NCBI GenBank assembly: GCA_038107835.1
Contig: JAYNHH010000006.1
Span: forward strand, 40,099-104,098
Length of the DNA: 64,000 nucleotides
Direction: 5' to 3'
DNA from: MED-G116 sp038107835
Lineage (GTDB): Bacteria > Pseudomonadota > Alphaproteobacteria > Puniceispirillales > Puniceispirillaceae
The notes beneath the pieces are model-generated. The model did not search any database. It saw nothing but the letters and a program-made list of their open reading frames with translations, and was not told the origin of the DNA. Both the position numbers and the translations under genes were made by a program. Position 1 is the first letter of the stretch. Every line of letters begins with the position of its first letter. Shown here in pieces: positions 1 through 8,899 of this stretch.

Positions 1-158
1 ATTTTATTTTTAACTAATTCGTATGCCGTAAACTCGTGAATTGCATGAATGACGGTGGAATTACTTTTCAAAAAAGTAGAAATCTGATTGAACTTAAACT
101 CGCCGAAAATAATGGTTAGAAACACTTCTTTTTTGTTAATGAAATTTTTTTCAGTCAA
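1..158 (-). CDS. Partial hypothetical protein, cut by left edge
   Basis: An open frame on the minus strand starts with TTG at 158 and runs without a stop to the window edge (about 52 residues). A GAGGAA-type ribosome binding site lies just upstream, and the start is only about 10 bases after the glycosyltransferase stop, so it looks like the next gene of the surface-sugar operon. The visible peptide is rich in Lys, Phe and Ile and is as AT-rich as its neighbours. I do not recognise the family. By position it may be another glycosyltransferase or a sugar-modifying enzyme, but that is only inference. Confidence 0.5.
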   Translation of the reverse strand, partial: MTEKNFINKKEVFLTIIFGEFKFNQISTFLKSNSTVIHAIHEFTAYELVKNK

Positions 159-167
159 TTTTGTTCC

Positions 168-806
168 TCAAACACGAAAAGATCTGACAATAGCGCAACA
201 AGTTCTGTAATTTGCAACGAATAAACCGCCAAACCGCGATTCCCCATTCAAGCGTCTTTTTACCTGCACATCAACAGTTCTAACCCTCATTCCTATACGT
301 ACTGCTTTTAGTAGAACCTCACTCCCAATAAGGTTGTATTTGTTGATTTCGAAGACTGCCGCCATGATGGTGTCAACCCTATACCCTTTCATGCCACACA
401 TAGGATCGTTGATGCCAAATCTTAACTTGCAAACAATGGCATAAAGAAATTCTGCGAAGCAACCAAACTCGTTACGGCTCCCGTATACCAAGTCTGCACC
501 AATCCGCAACGTTTCATTGAATTTGCAAAGTAATTGACTTGAGTGTTGTCCATCTGCATCGATTGTAATACAGAATTTATATTTATTCTTGTGAGCAAAT
601 ATCAAGCCAGACTCAATTGCAGCGTCATAGCCGAGGTTTTGATTATGGCTCACCACTGTAGCTCCAAGAGCCTCAGCAATTTCAGACGTGTTATCCGCCG
701 AACCGTCATCAACAACCAAAACATCAAAGTTATTCGGTATTGAGTCGATAACGAAAGATAAATTTTCTGCCTCATTTAATGCTGGTATCAATATAAGTGT
801 ATTCAT
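168..806 (-). CDS. Family 2 glycosyltransferase (DPM1-like)
   Basis: This 212-residue protein has a GT-A fold signature: an N-terminal start resembling dolichol-phosphate mannosyltransferases (ILIPALNEAENL), a VVDDGS motif at residues 31-36 and a DADGQH metal/nucleotide-binding motif at 83-88. Such enzymes move a sugar from a nucleotide donor to a lipid or glycan acceptor on the cytoplasmic side of the membrane. There is no C-terminal membrane anchor, so it is the short soluble type. It starts one base before the end of the NeuB-like gene, consistent with translational coupling. Its place at the end of a nonulosonate operon suggests it handles the operon's sugar or a linking sugar; donor and acceptor cannot be read from sequence. 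Confidence 0.85.
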   Translation of the reverse strand: MNTLILIPALNEAENLSFVIDSIPNNFDVLVVDDGSADNTSEIAEALGATVVSHNQNLGYDAAIESGLIFAHKNKYKFCITIDADGQHSSQLLCKFNETLRIGADLVYGSRNEFGCFAEFLYAIVCKLRFGINDPMCGMKGYRVDTIMAAVFEINKYNLIGSEVLLKAVRIGMRVRTVDVQVKRRLNGESRFGGLFVANYRTCCAIVRSFRV

Positions 807-1889
807 TTATCGAGCATCGTTTTTCGACAAATGTTCCCCAGCAACGATGTCTCTTTTTGCCGTTTTGCCAATTATACAATTAAAATCACTTGCAGAGAGG
901 GCATCTGCCGGACAAGGACGGAGACATTCAACCATGTTGACTGTTATCTGTTCGCCCTGATTTATTTTTCTTCTCGCTCGCACAGCCCGCCTCTGGATAA
1001 TTACTGTCTCTTTTTCGTTTGATTCCACTCTTTTTATGCCATCACCGAGAGATAGCTCCAATTCACGTGACCTCTTTACCATTTCACTCCAGTCCATTGG
1101 ATTGAGGGCAAACTTATGGTCGGGTCCAATTCTTTCATTGTCATCGGTAAAGTGTTTTTCAACTACTCTCGCTCCAAGTGCTATAGCACCTAAAACACAT
1201 GTATGCCCGGGCGTGTGGTCAGACAGCCCTAGAGGCATGCCAGGATATCTAACTTGATAACTCCTAAGCACATTCAGATTTACACAAGAAAAATTTTCTT
1301 CTGAGCCAGTGTAATTGGTGTTACATTGCATAAGGCATATTTCAGCATTATGTTCTGTAACAACATCCACAGCCTTAACCACTTCTGTAATATCGGACGC
1401 TCCAGTTGCCAACAGAATTGGTTTATTTTTTTTTGCCACTTCTTCTAGAAACTTTAGATATGTGATGTCTCCAGAGCCAATCTTTATTGCGTTCACGTGA
1501 TTAATTAAATCATGAACAGCGTCTATGTCATACGGAGTTGTCATGAACTCTATCCGCGCTTTTTTGCACTCTTCCAGCAAACGACCATTCCATTCCCTGC
1601 GCGTATGGTATTGTTCGTATATCTCAGGAACAGATTTTTCCCACGATGCCTGGTGCGATAGAGCTTCCTCCGACATTTGGCGAAAGCCAAAATCACTGAC
1701 TATTTTGTCGGCTTTAAAATGTTGAAACTTCGCACAGTCCGCCCCTGATTCTTTTGCCAAATTGATAAGCTCGAGTGCTCTTTCCAAGTTTCCATCATGA
1801 TTTGCAGCGATGTCAGCAATAAAGTAAGTTTCAGAACTTGACGATATTTTACTATCCGCGATCTCAAACGACTCTTTATATTTTTTCAT
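807..1889 (-). CDS. Nonulosonic acid synthase, NeuB/PseI/LegI family
   Basis: The 360-residue protein has the two-domain layout of sialic-acid-type synthases: a TIM-barrel NeuB domain (about residues 25-280) and a C-terminal antifreeze-like SAF domain (about 295-358). Visible family motifs include LSDHTPGH at 222-229 and EKHFTDD at 244-250. The family condenses phosphoenolpyruvate with a six-carbon amino sugar to make a nine-carbon acid such as pseudaminic, legionaminic or neuraminic acid. The start overlaps the reductase gene by 14 bases. Because the pathway begins with a PseB-like enzyme, a pseudaminic- or legionaminic-like product is more likely than true sialic acid, but the exact isomer is not shown by the sequence. 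Confidence 0.88.
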   Translation of the reverse strand: MKKYKESFEIADSKISSSSETYFIADIAANHDGNLERALELINLAKESGADCAKFQHFKADKIVSDFGFRQMSEEALSHQASWEKSVPEIYEQYHTRREWNGRLLEECKKARIEFMTTPYDIDAVHDLINHVNAIKIGSGDITYLKFLEEVAKKNKPILLATGASDITEVVKAVDVVTEHNAEICLMQCNTNYTGSEENFSCVNLNVLRSYQVRYPGMPLGLSDHTPGHTCVLGAIALGARVVEKHFTDDNERIGPDHKFALNPMDWSEMVKRSRELELSLGDGIKRVESNEKETVIIQRRAVRARRKINQGEQITVNMVECLRPCPADALSASDFNCIIGKTAKRDIVAGEHLSKNDAR

Positions 1890-2727
1890 ATTCTTCTCTC
1901 ACATTTAGATTTTCAATCACATCAGAGAGGCTGGGCAAGTCAATTGAAGTTGCTGCTATTATTTTTTCGCAATTTAGCCCACATGAAAGCGCCCTTGTTG
2001 GTTTTAGACCTTTAGCAGACACACTTTTCGATAAAATCCCCAACCCAAGTTTTTCAATTATTTTATCAATGAGTTCTTTCTTTGAATAAACCTCTGAAGC
2101 ACAAATGTTATAAACGCCGGATAATCGGGTGATTTTCTTTTCTAGCAAGAAGTTGCTTAAAGTCGCGACATCAAACGCACTGGTGTAGGCATCGTGAAAC
2201 CCGTGGATAACCGCATTTTGTTTCAATTGCCTAAGTATCCAGTCAACCAAGGATGTTCCATCTGCACGATAACCTAAAATACTTGTCCTCAAAATTAATG
2301 AAGATGCGCTGTGAGCCATTATCAGCAGCTCCGCCTCATATTTTTGGCGCGCATAATTGTTAAAAAGCGTCATTGACTCAGTCTCTTTATGCGCTTGTCT
2401 ACCACCTGAGTCGTAAAAATGATCTGAGGAAATATGGACTAGTTTACATCCCCTAACGTCACAATACTCGGACAAAAATTTAGGCAACCAACAATTAATC
2501 ACCTCTGTTGCAGATGGATCTAATTCGCATTGAGTAATATTTATATTTGCGGCGCAGTTGTAGATAAGTTTTACATCGATTTCATCAATGATTTTCCGCA
2601 ATCTTTCGAAGCGTTCTAAATCGACAAGCTTTCTGTCTACTGCGAGATACGATACTCCTGTTCGCTGTGCTTCTCGACAAAGTGCCTGCCCCAACATACC
2701 GCTGGCTCCAATAATAGCGATCATCAC
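1876..2727 (-). CDS. RmlD-like NAD(P)-dependent sugar reductase/epimerase
   Basis: A 283-residue extended short-chain dehydrogenase of the dTDP-4-dehydrorhamnose reductase (RmlD) type. It has the nucleotide-binding GASGMLG at residues 7-13, serines around 100-101 in HISSD, and the catalytic YxxxK as Tyr125/Lys129. The family reduces a keto group of a nucleotide-linked sugar. A reductase of this kind is not part of the standard pseudaminic pathway, so here it may reduce or epimerise an intermediate and give a modified nonulosonate. It sits 9 bases downstream of the aminotransferase and overlaps the NeuB-like gene. Substrate is unknown. Confidence 0.82.
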   Translation of the reverse strand: MMIAIIGASGMLGQALCREAQRTGVSYLAVDRKLVDLERFERLRKIIDEIDVKLIYNCAANINITQCELDPSATEVINCWLPKFLSEYCDVRGCKLVHISSDHFYDSGGRQAHKETESMTLFNNYARQKYEAELLIMAHSASSLILRTSILGYRADGTSLVDWILRQLKQNAVIHGFHDAYTSAFDVATLSNFLLEKKITRLSGVYNICASEVYSKKELIDKIIEKLGLGILSKSVSAKGLKPTRALSCGLNCEKIIAATSIDLPSLSDVIENLNVREEYEKI

Positions 2728-2736
2728 GGCTACTCT

Positions 2737-3927
2737 TCAATTGAATTGTTTCAGTGTTTTCCTGATTATCTCGGCTTGTCGGTGAGCATCGCTGAGGTTC
2801 CAGTAATTCGTCTTAAATTGAAAGAGTCTTGGTTGTAGATATTCGGCTACAGGACAAGGACTATTAGAATATCTTTTCTTGTTTTCACTAGATATATATT
2901 CTTGTCTCCCCAAAAACTCCATTTTTTTGAACATCGGCTCTTCGTACGACAACTTCCAAGCAGCGTACACGCCATCATGACCATTTTTCAACAAGCTATC
3001 CCGGATGACCTCCCAGTTGTGATCATCATTTTTGTTGAATGCAACCCATGACCAATAGCTATTTTTGCAATGTTCCGGATTAGCCTGAGGCACAAACCAA
3101 TCCGTGAAATCACTCGTCGCCTCAGTAAAAATATTTGCTGCCTTAACTCGAGTTTCCACCAGTTCTTCCATTCTCTCAGTTTGTGCAAGCGCAACAGCAC
3201 AACAGAGTTCTGGCATTCGATAGTTCCATCCAAGAGATGCATGTCTTGAGTAACTTGGATGCTGGATATCACTTTTTGAGATTTTCGCGTTTGAGGCTGA
3301 TACTCCCGCATATCCAAGTGAATTTATTTGTCTAACCTTGTTAGCCAGTTCAGCATCCATTGTTAGCACTATTCCACCCTCACCTGAAGTCAAGTGTTTG
3401 GAGCTTTGAAAACTAAAGCTTGCCGCATTACCGAGAGTTCCGACAATTTTATCCTTATAAGTTCCACCAAAACACTCTGCATTGTCCTCAAGTACAAAAA
3501 TCTTTTTCCCATTGATAATCTGATAAATCTCATCAATTTCAGGAGAAAGCCCGTAGAGCGCTACTGTGATTATCGCTTTTGTTTTGTCTGTAATGCATTT
3601 TCCGATAGATTTGGGATCAATTAAAAAAGTATCAGGGCACACATCCGCGAATACTGGTGTTGCGTTAGCTTGTAAAACGGCGAAGCTTGTTGCAGACATC
3701 GTGAGCGGCGGCACTATTACTTCATCCCCAACACCCACCCCCGCGGCTTCAAGGATTGCATGCATCGTTGCAGTTCCATTGACGCAAGAAATCGCATGAG
3801 AGGCTCCAAACTTTGATGCGAAAGCAGCTTCAAATTTCTGCATAAAAGTTGCACCAGATGATGTCCTGAATCCACTTTCAAGAACTTGTAAAACATATTT
3901 CTTCTCAAGATCCGTTATCCGGTTCAT
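2737..3927 (-). CDS. DegT/DnrJ/EryC1/StrS sugar aminotransferase (PseC/LegC-like)
   Basis: This 396-residue protein is a PLP-dependent nucleotide-sugar aminotransferase. The cofactor-binding lysine is Lys177 in the SSKHLTSGEGG context, with the usual acidic residue in the LEDNAE stretch near 148. The family transfers an amino group from glutamate to a keto sugar; next to a PseB-like 4,6-dehydratase the likely substrate is a UDP-linked 4-keto-6-deoxy-N-acetylhexosamine. Its start codon follows the cytidylyltransferase stop directly, so the two are probably translated together. GC is low like the rest of the island. Length is normal for the family. Confidence 0.9.
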   Translation of the reverse strand: MNRITDLEKKYVLQVLESGFRTSSGATFMQKFEAAFASKFGASHAISCVNGTATMHAILEAAGVGVGDEVIVPPLTMSATSFAVLQANATPVFADVCPDTFLIDPKSIGKCITDKTKAIITVALYGLSPEIDEIYQIINGKKIFVLEDNAECFGGTYKDKIVGTLGNAASFSFQSSKHLTSGEGGIVLTMDAELANKVRQINSLGYAGVSASNAKISKSDIQHPSYSRHASLGWNYRMPELCCAVALAQTERMEELVETRVKAANIFTEATSDFTDWFVPQANPEHCKNSYWSWVAFNKNDDHNWEVIRDSLLKNGHDGVYAAWKLSYEEPMFKKMEFLGRQEYISSENKKRYSNSPCPVAEYLQPRLFQFKTNYWNLSDAHRQAEIIRKTLKQFN

Positions 3928-4683
3928 TTATTCCAGCTCCTTAGCCAGACTATACAAATAGCCCTCATTTCTTTTGATAAAACCGTTGAGATCTTGCAGA
4001 CTTTTATCGGTTTCTAGGTATCTAATTATTTCGAGATAGCTAAAGTTTGTTCTTGGTGAAAAGTTTGCAGCTATTTTCTTTGCAACCTCGTAGTCACACT
4101 GGTAGTCAACTGTAAGCCTATATTTGCTTAAATCTGGGCTGCTTTTTAAATCCTTCGTTTTAAATCTCTCTTTGTTACGCCAGATAAAGGGCGTCACATG
4201 TTCGCGGTCAGACACGAGTTCGGCTTCCGCGTTCGCGACACTCAAAGCTGACATACTTATAACCTCAACATCGATCCCCTCAGGGTAAGTAGGAGTCATT
4301 GTATTCGAGGCATAATCTAACCTACGATCATTTTGCATCAACTTAAGACAACTCATAACCACCGAAGGGTCTTTGAAAGGGTCATCTCCAGTAAGTCTCA
4401 CAACAATTTCTGCATCATACAGTTTTGCACATTGATAGAACCGATTCAGCACATCTTTCTCTGAACCTCTAAAGACCCGAACTCCCAATGATTTAAGATG
4501 TTGCGCCAACACATCATCTGACTCTTTTGTTGTCGTGGCCACAACCAATTCACCGATGCCTTTGCATGAATACAGCCGACCAATTTGGAAGCCTATCACC
4601 GAAGTGTCTCCAAGAGGGAGAAGAGCCTTTTTCGGGAGCCGACACGAATTGGTTCTCACTTGTATGACGGTTACGACACTCAT
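3928..4683 (-). CDS. SpsF/PseF-like cytidylyltransferase
   Basis: A 251-residue protein of the CMP-nonulosonate synthetase/SpsF type. The N-terminus VTVIQVRTNSCRLPKKAL is the typical nucleotide-binding start (xxQARxxSxRLPxK), and LTGDDPFKDPSV is the conserved acidic metal-binding motif. Such enzymes activate the nine-carbon acid with CTP before transfer to an acceptor. It overlaps the aldo/keto reductase by 4 bases (ATGA-type coupling). In standard pseudaminic clusters PseF is followed by PseG; here no PseG-like UDP-sugar hydrolase is seen. An alternative is a spore-coat SpsF-like protein with a different sugar, but the neighbours support CMP activation. Confidence 0.83.
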   Translation of the reverse strand: MSVVTVIQVRTNSCRLPKKALLPLGDTSVIGFQIGRLYSCKGIGELVVATTTKESDDVLAQHLKSLGVRVFRGSEKDVLNRFYQCAKLYDAEIVVRLTGDDPFKDPSVVMSCLKLMQNDRRLDYASNTMTPTYPEGIDVEVISMSALSVANAEAELVSDREHVTPFIWRNKERFKTKDLKSSPDLSKYRLTVDYQCDYEVAKKIAANFSPRTNFSYLEIIRYLETDKSLQDLNGFIKRNEGYLYSLAKELE

Positions 4684-5552
4684 AAATTTGCCGGCCAGCG
4701 ATATGGCTCGATTAAATCTAGATCGTCAGAACAAAATGAGGGTATGTTGACTTGAAACGATGAGCTGCACATCTCGACCAATTCTAGCAACTGCCTTTCG
4801 CTCTGAACACCTACAACAATTTTATCAATGTGATGGTTTTTGAGCACATCTATTAGACAAAGTTCGGCCTGACTAAGGCCCATAAATGCGGCCGTTCTAT
4901 CTAAGCCATCAAAAACGTGTTTCCACCTCGAGAAGTAAGGGGGGCGTTGTTCCACACTGGTGGTTATCAAACCTTTTAGAAAGACTGAGCGGCAATGGAC
5001 TTCAGTTCCGTTGTTTTTGAGAACGTTTAACCAGCCACTACACGCGAGACGATGATCCAAAATGTTGTAGGGGGACTGGAGTAGATCAGGCCAAAACTTT
5101 TCAGTGATAAAATTAAGATTTGAAGGAGAGTAGATTGAAAAACCCACTTTTTTTACTAAACCCAATTTTCTTGCTTTTTCGAGAGCCGATGCAACCACCC
5201 CGCCATCGACAGAGAGCAGAGCGTCTGAATTGTGAACCAGTAATCCGTATAGCTTGTCAATTTTAAGTTTTGCCAAGGAGTCTTCTATTTGATCTAGGAG
5301 CCAAGCCTCAAAACCTAATTTGGTGTGATCTTGATCGATAATTATTTTAGTCGTTACCTGGAAAGATCCCACACCACACTCTCCAAGAACTGTTTCACAA
5401 TTTCCATAGGATTTTGCGGTATCAATATCGGTGATCTTGTGTCGATGTGCGGCGTTAAGGATGCTCAAGATCTCTTCTCTGGGCAAGGCCAGGTCGTCAC
5501 TTTTGATACCGTAGTTCATCCCAAAGTTTGCTGTCCCAATTGCAATTTTCAA
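4680..5552 (-). CDS. Aldo/keto reductase in surface-sugar operon
   Basis: This 290-residue protein has the aldo/keto reductase catalytic set Asp44, Tyr49, Lys69 and His107 in their normal spacing, so it should be an active NAD(P)H-dependent oxidoreductase with a TIM-barrel fold. Homologues occur in nonulosonate and flagellin-glycosylation clusters, but it is not part of the textbook PseB-C-H-G-I-F set. It follows the PseB-like gene immediately (stop and start adjacent) and overlaps the next gene, so it is part of the operon. It may reduce a keto sugar or a degradation intermediate; the substrate cannot be told from sequence. Confidence 0.85.
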   Translation of the reverse strand: MKIAIGTANFGMNYGIKSDDLALPREEILSILNAAHRHKITDIDTAKSYGNCETVLGECGVGSFQVTTKIIIDQDHTKLGFEAWLLDQIEDSLAKLKIDKLYGLLVHNSDALLSVDGGVVASALEKARKLGLVKKVGFSIYSPSNLNFITEKFWPDLLQSPYNILDHRLACSGWLNVLKNNGTEVHCRSVFLKGLITTSVEQRPPYFSRWKHVFDGLDRTAAFMGLSQAELCLIDVLKNHHIDKIVVGVQSERQLLELVEMCSSSFQVNIPSFCSDDLDLIEPYRWPANL

Positions 5553-6554
5553 TCAAATTCTGCCTATTGAAGTTTGGTTTAAATTAATCCAACTCTTTAA
5601 TTGATTTGCAGACATCCATTCCTCATTATTTTCGCTCGAGTAAATAAAATCACTAGGAACTTTTTTACCCTCTTTGATGCGTTTTTCATCGCTACCCCAA
5701 CTATGAATTGTAGGCAATATTTTATAATACCCGTCGTATTCGTATGTATGAGCCGCGTCGTTTTCACCAATCATTTGCTCATGAATTTTTTCTCCTGGCC
5801 GAACTCCAACTTTTTCATGGCCTGCGCTTGGCGAAATGACTTTTGCAATGTCCGTCACTTTCATAGACGGAATTTTTTTAACGTAAATTTCTCCACCCTC
5901 AGAGTCTCCAAAAGCTGTCCAAACCAACTCCACTGCTTGGTCAAGTGATATCATAAACCTGGTCATGCGAAAGTCGGTAATTGGAAGAACTTTTGCATCA
6001 CTAATTGACATGAAAAATGGAATGACAGAGCCTCGTGACCCCATGACGTTTCCATACCGAACAAGTGCAAATTTAGTACCATGTTCCCCTGAGTAGGAGT
6101 TGCTTGCAATAAAAAGCTTGTCAGACGCAAGCTTTGTAGCTCCATATAAATTGACCGGACTACTGGCCTTGTCGGTAGACAGAGCTATCACTTTTTTAAC
6201 TTTTTTATCAATACACGCGTCTATAACGTTCATCGCCCCAATTATATTGGTTTTCACGCACTCAAATGGGTTATATTCAGCAGTCGGGACAATTTTCGTG
6301 GCCGCTGCGTGAACCACATAATCCACCCCGTCAAGGGCTCTCGATAGACGATCTTTATCACGTACATCACCAATAAAAAACCTGACCCTATCGTCTTGAT
6401 CATATTTTTTAGCCATATCCCACTGCTTCATTTCATCGCGAGAAAAAATGATGATTTTTTTTACTTTCGACATACTCAGCGTCATTGGGATGAATTTTTT
6501 TCCGAAAGAACCAGTACCCCCGGTTATCAAAATCGTACTATTCTCGAACATCAA
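5553..6554 (-). CDS. pseB: UDP-GlcNAc 4,6-dehydratase, PseB/FlaA1-like
   Basis: A 333-residue extended SDR of the polysaccharide biosynthesis/CapD short form. It has TGGTGSFG at residues 11-18 for NAD(P) binding, STDKA at 126-130 and the YxxxK pair Tyr137/Lys141. The TDK motif is the mark of the inverting 4,6-dehydratases that make UDP-4-keto-6-deoxy-L-AltNAc from UDP-GlcNAc, the first step of pseudaminic acid synthesis. It is the first gene of the minus-strand operon. The 161 bases upstream are AT-rich and should hold the promoter. The symbol is given by family resemblance; a retaining 4,6-dehydratase is a less likely alternative. Confidence 0.85.
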   Translation of the reverse strand: MMFENSTILITGGTGSFGKKFIPMTLSMSKVKKIIIFSRDEMKQWDMAKKYDQDDRVRFFIGDVRDKDRLSRALDGVDYVVHAAATKIVPTAEYNPFECVKTNIIGAMNVIDACIDKKVKKVIALSTDKASSPVNLYGATKLASDKLFIASNSYSGEHGTKFALVRYGNVMGSRGSVIPFFMSISDAKVLPITDFRMTRFMISLDQAVELVWTAFGDSEGGEIYVKKIPSMKVTDIAKVISPSAGHEKVGVRPGEKIHEQMIGENDAAHTYEYDGYYKILPTIHSWGSDEKRIKEGKKVPSDFIYSSENNEEWMSANQLKSWINLNQTSIGRI

Positions 6555-6715
6555 GACTCCAACGGTATTCGGCGCATTATAAGCATTATGATTAAATTTA
6601 ACGTCAAAACACTTACACCAAAAAAGGAACGTTTTATTTACGGGCTAGATTAATTGGTTGGCTTTTAAAGGCAAGAGACTTTCATTACTATGTAAGTACT
6701 TTGTAAGTAAATGGC
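6555..6715. promoter_or_regulatory. AT-rich upstream region of the sugar operon
   Basis: This 161-base AT-rich stretch lies between the YpeA-like gene and the PseB-like gene, both on the minus strand, and must contain the operon promoter. A short direct repeat TGTAAGTA occurs at 6691-6698 and 6702-6709, one helical turn apart. No clear -35/-10 pair can be assigned with confidence. Confidence 0.3.
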
Positions 6716-7171
6716 TCAATCTTCAATCAACCTTTTTCCATAACTGATTACTTCATCTTCATTGTAGCCAACTGCTTTATAAAAGTTTATCGCTTCTTTG
6801 TTATCTGCTCTAATTTGAAGGTTTATTTTTGGGCAGCCTTTATCAAAAAGAATCTTTTCTCCAAATTCTAATAACTGTTTTCCATAGCCACTTTTTTGGA
6901 ATTTAGGGAGAACTGCGAAGTAGTTTAACCATCCTCTGTGTCCATCATAACCAAACATCGCAGTAGCAATTATTCTGTTTGAGAGTTCAGCGACAAAAAA
7001 TAAATCATTTTGTGTTTTTACTTTACGCTGAATATCTAATTTTGGGTTATTCAAACTTCTTATCAAACCGCATTCTTTCCAAATATGAATGACGTCTTCC
7101 ATATCTGAATGCTGATAAGTTCTTATGTTTAATTCTGGTAGTATTTTTTCAGTCATTTCTACGTTTCGCAA
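6716..7171 (-). CDS. GNAT acetyltransferase, YpeA-like
   Basis: A 151-residue single-domain GNAT N-acetyltransferase. The sequence closely follows E. coli YpeA from memory: an N-terminal IxTYQxxDxxDVIxIWxECxLIR, a central GYDGHRGW, an acetyl-CoA loop (FQKSGYGKQLLE) and a C-terminal GKRLIED. The natural substrate of this family is not well known. It is the most AT-rich gene in the window and lies just upstream of the sugar operon on the same strand, which suggests recent transfer. PseH of the pseudaminic pathway is also a GNAT, but the YpeA-like motifs argue against that role. An in-frame ATG six codons in is an alternative start. Confidence 0.82.
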   Translation of the reverse strand: MRNVEMTEKILPELNIRTYQHSDMEDVIHIWKECGLIRSLNNPKLDIQRKVKTQNDLFFVAELSNRIIATAMFGYDGHRGWLNYFAVLPKFQKSGYGKQLLEFGEKILFDKGCPKINLQIRADNKEAINFYKAVGYNEDEVISYGKRLIED

Positions 7172-7302
7172 TTGTACCTGTAGTTTGTAGGTTTCTTTGT
7201 AATACCGAAAAAATAACCTAATTTTATCAATGACTTAACTTTTCATAATTCAGTCACTATGAATTTTTTATACAATATTTTCAATTACTTAAATTAAGTC
7301 TA

Positions 7303-8856
7303 TCATTCCCACTCAATAGTTCCAGGTGGTTTAGAGGTGATGTCATAGGTCACCCGGTTGACTCCCCTGACCTCATTCACGATCCGCGTAGCCGTACGCG
7401 AGAGAAACTCGTGCGTGAACGGATAGCTGTCAGCCGTCATGCCATCGCTGGACGTCACAGCCCGCAGCGCACAGGCATAGTCATAGGATCTGGCGTCACC
7501 CATCACACCAACGGTTCGCACCGGCAGCAGCACGGCAAAGGCCTGCCAGATCTCATCATAGAGGCCAGCCTTGCGGATCTCATCGAGATAGACGGCATCC
7601 GCCTCGCGCAGGATATCCAGCTTGTCGCGGGTGATCGCGCCTGGAACGCGGATGGCAAGGCCCGGCCCCGGAAACGGATGGCGTGAGACCAGAATTTCAG
7701 GAAGGCCAAGCTCACGCCCGAGGGCCCGCACCTCATCCTTGAACAATTCGCGCAACGGCTCGACAAGCTCAAGCGCCATGTCGTCGGGAAGGCCACCAAC
7801 ATTATGATGCGACTTGATCGTCACCGCGTCACCGCCGGCGGCTGAAATGCTCTCGATCACGTCAGGATAGAGGGTACCCTGCGCCAGAAACCGCGCGCCG
7901 TCGATCTTCGCCGCCTCGGCGTCAAACACCTCGATGAAGCTGTTGCCGATGATCTTGCGTTTCTGCTCCGGATCACTGACGCCATCCAAGCGGCCAAGAA
8001 ACAGCTCAGCCACGTCCTTGTGGATCAGCGGGATGTTGTAATGTCCTCCAAAAAGCCTGACCACCTCCTCGGCCTCGCCAGCCCGCAACAACCCATGATC
8101 GACAAACACACAGGTCAATTGCTCGCCAATCGCCTCATGGATCAGCACGGCGGCAACAGATGAATCAACACCGCCAGACAGGCCACAAATCACCTTGCCA
8201 TCACCAACCTGCGCGCGAATGGCGGCAATCGCCCGCTGCCGATAGGCGGCCATCGACCAGCTGCCGGAACAGCCACAGATGCCAAGGGCAAAGCGCGAAA
8301 GCAAACGCTCACCTCCTTCGGTATGAACAACCTCGGGATGGAACTGAACGCCGTAATAGTGACGGGCCTCATCGGCAACAGCGGCGAAGGGCGCACCGGC
8401 AGATTTTGCCACCACGCGAAATCCATCGGGAAGCGCGGCAACGTGATCACCATGGCTCATCCAGACAGTGTGATGCGGGGTGGCATCATCCCACACCCCT
8501 TCAAACAGGGCCGATGGCTCGATGATCTGCAACTCGGCGCGGCCAAATTCGCGGCTTGTTCCCGGCTCGACGCGTCCACCGAGCTGCTGGCACATTGTCT
8601 GCTGGCCATAACAGATGCCAAGCACCGGCACCGCCAGATCAAAAACGATTTGCGGGGCGCGCGGCGTATCCGCCATCGCCACCGATGCCGGTCCACCCGA
8701 TAGAATGATCCCCCGCGGCCTCGCAGTGCTGATTTTGTCTGCTGTCGTGGTGCAGGGCAAAATCTCGGTATAGACACCCGCCTCACGCAGACGCCGTGCG
8801 ATCAGCTGCGTCACCTGCGAGCCAAAATCAATAATCAGAATTGAATCATTCGTCAT
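7303..8856 (-). CDS. guaA: GMP synthase (glutamine-hydrolysing)
   Basis: A 517-residue enzyme that converts XMP to GMP using ATP and glutamine. The class I glutamine amidotransferase domain has the nucleophile Cys82 (GICYGQQ) with His172 and Glu174 (FHPEV). The ATP-pyrophosphatase domain has SGGVDSS at 226-232, and the C-terminal dimerisation domain ends in the typical GTIEWE. Length is normal for bacteria. It lies 43 bases downstream of the RsmB-like gene and follows guaB, so guanine nucleotide synthesis genes are grouped in one minus-strand run. GC content jumps up here relative to the genes at the left, marking the edge of the AT-rich island. Confidence 0.98.
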   Translation of the reverse strand: MTNDSILIIDFGSQVTQLIARRLREAGVYTEILPCTTTADKISTARPRGIILSGGPASVAMADTPRAPQIVFDLAVPVLGICYGQQTMCQQLGGRVEPGTSREFGRAELQIIEPSALFEGVWDDATPHHTVWMSHGDHVAALPDGFRVVAKSAGAPFAAVADEARHYYGVQFHPEVVHTEGGERLLSRFALGICGCSGSWSMAAYRQRAIAAIRAQVGDGKVICGLSGGVDSSVAAVLIHEAIGEQLTCVFVDHGLLRAGEAEEVVRLFGGHYNIPLIHKDVAELFLGRLDGVSDPEQKRKIIGNSFIEVFDAEAAKIDGARFLAQGTLYPDVIESISAAGGDAVTIKSHHNVGGLPDDMALELVEPLRELFKDEVRALGRELGLPEILVSRHPFPGPGLAIRVPGAITRDKLDILREADAVYLDEIRKAGLYDEIWQAFAVLLPVRTVGVMGDARSYDYACALRAVTSSDGMTADSYPFTHEFLSRTATRIVNEVRGVNRVTYDITSKPPGTIEWE

Positions 8857-8899
8857 CTTGCCTATCCAGCCTTGTTATTATGCAGGTCCCCAAAAGCCA

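Noticed and set aside
6716..7171. The GNAT gene as PseH of the sugar operon
   Set aside because: It carries YpeA-like motifs (GYDGHRG, GKRLIED) rather than PseH features, and is separated from the operon by 161 bases.
8160..8703. Overlapping ORFs of 120 codons or more inside guaA on the opposite strand
   Set aside because: These are GC-driven shadow frames of guaA without ribosome binding sites or recognisable domains.
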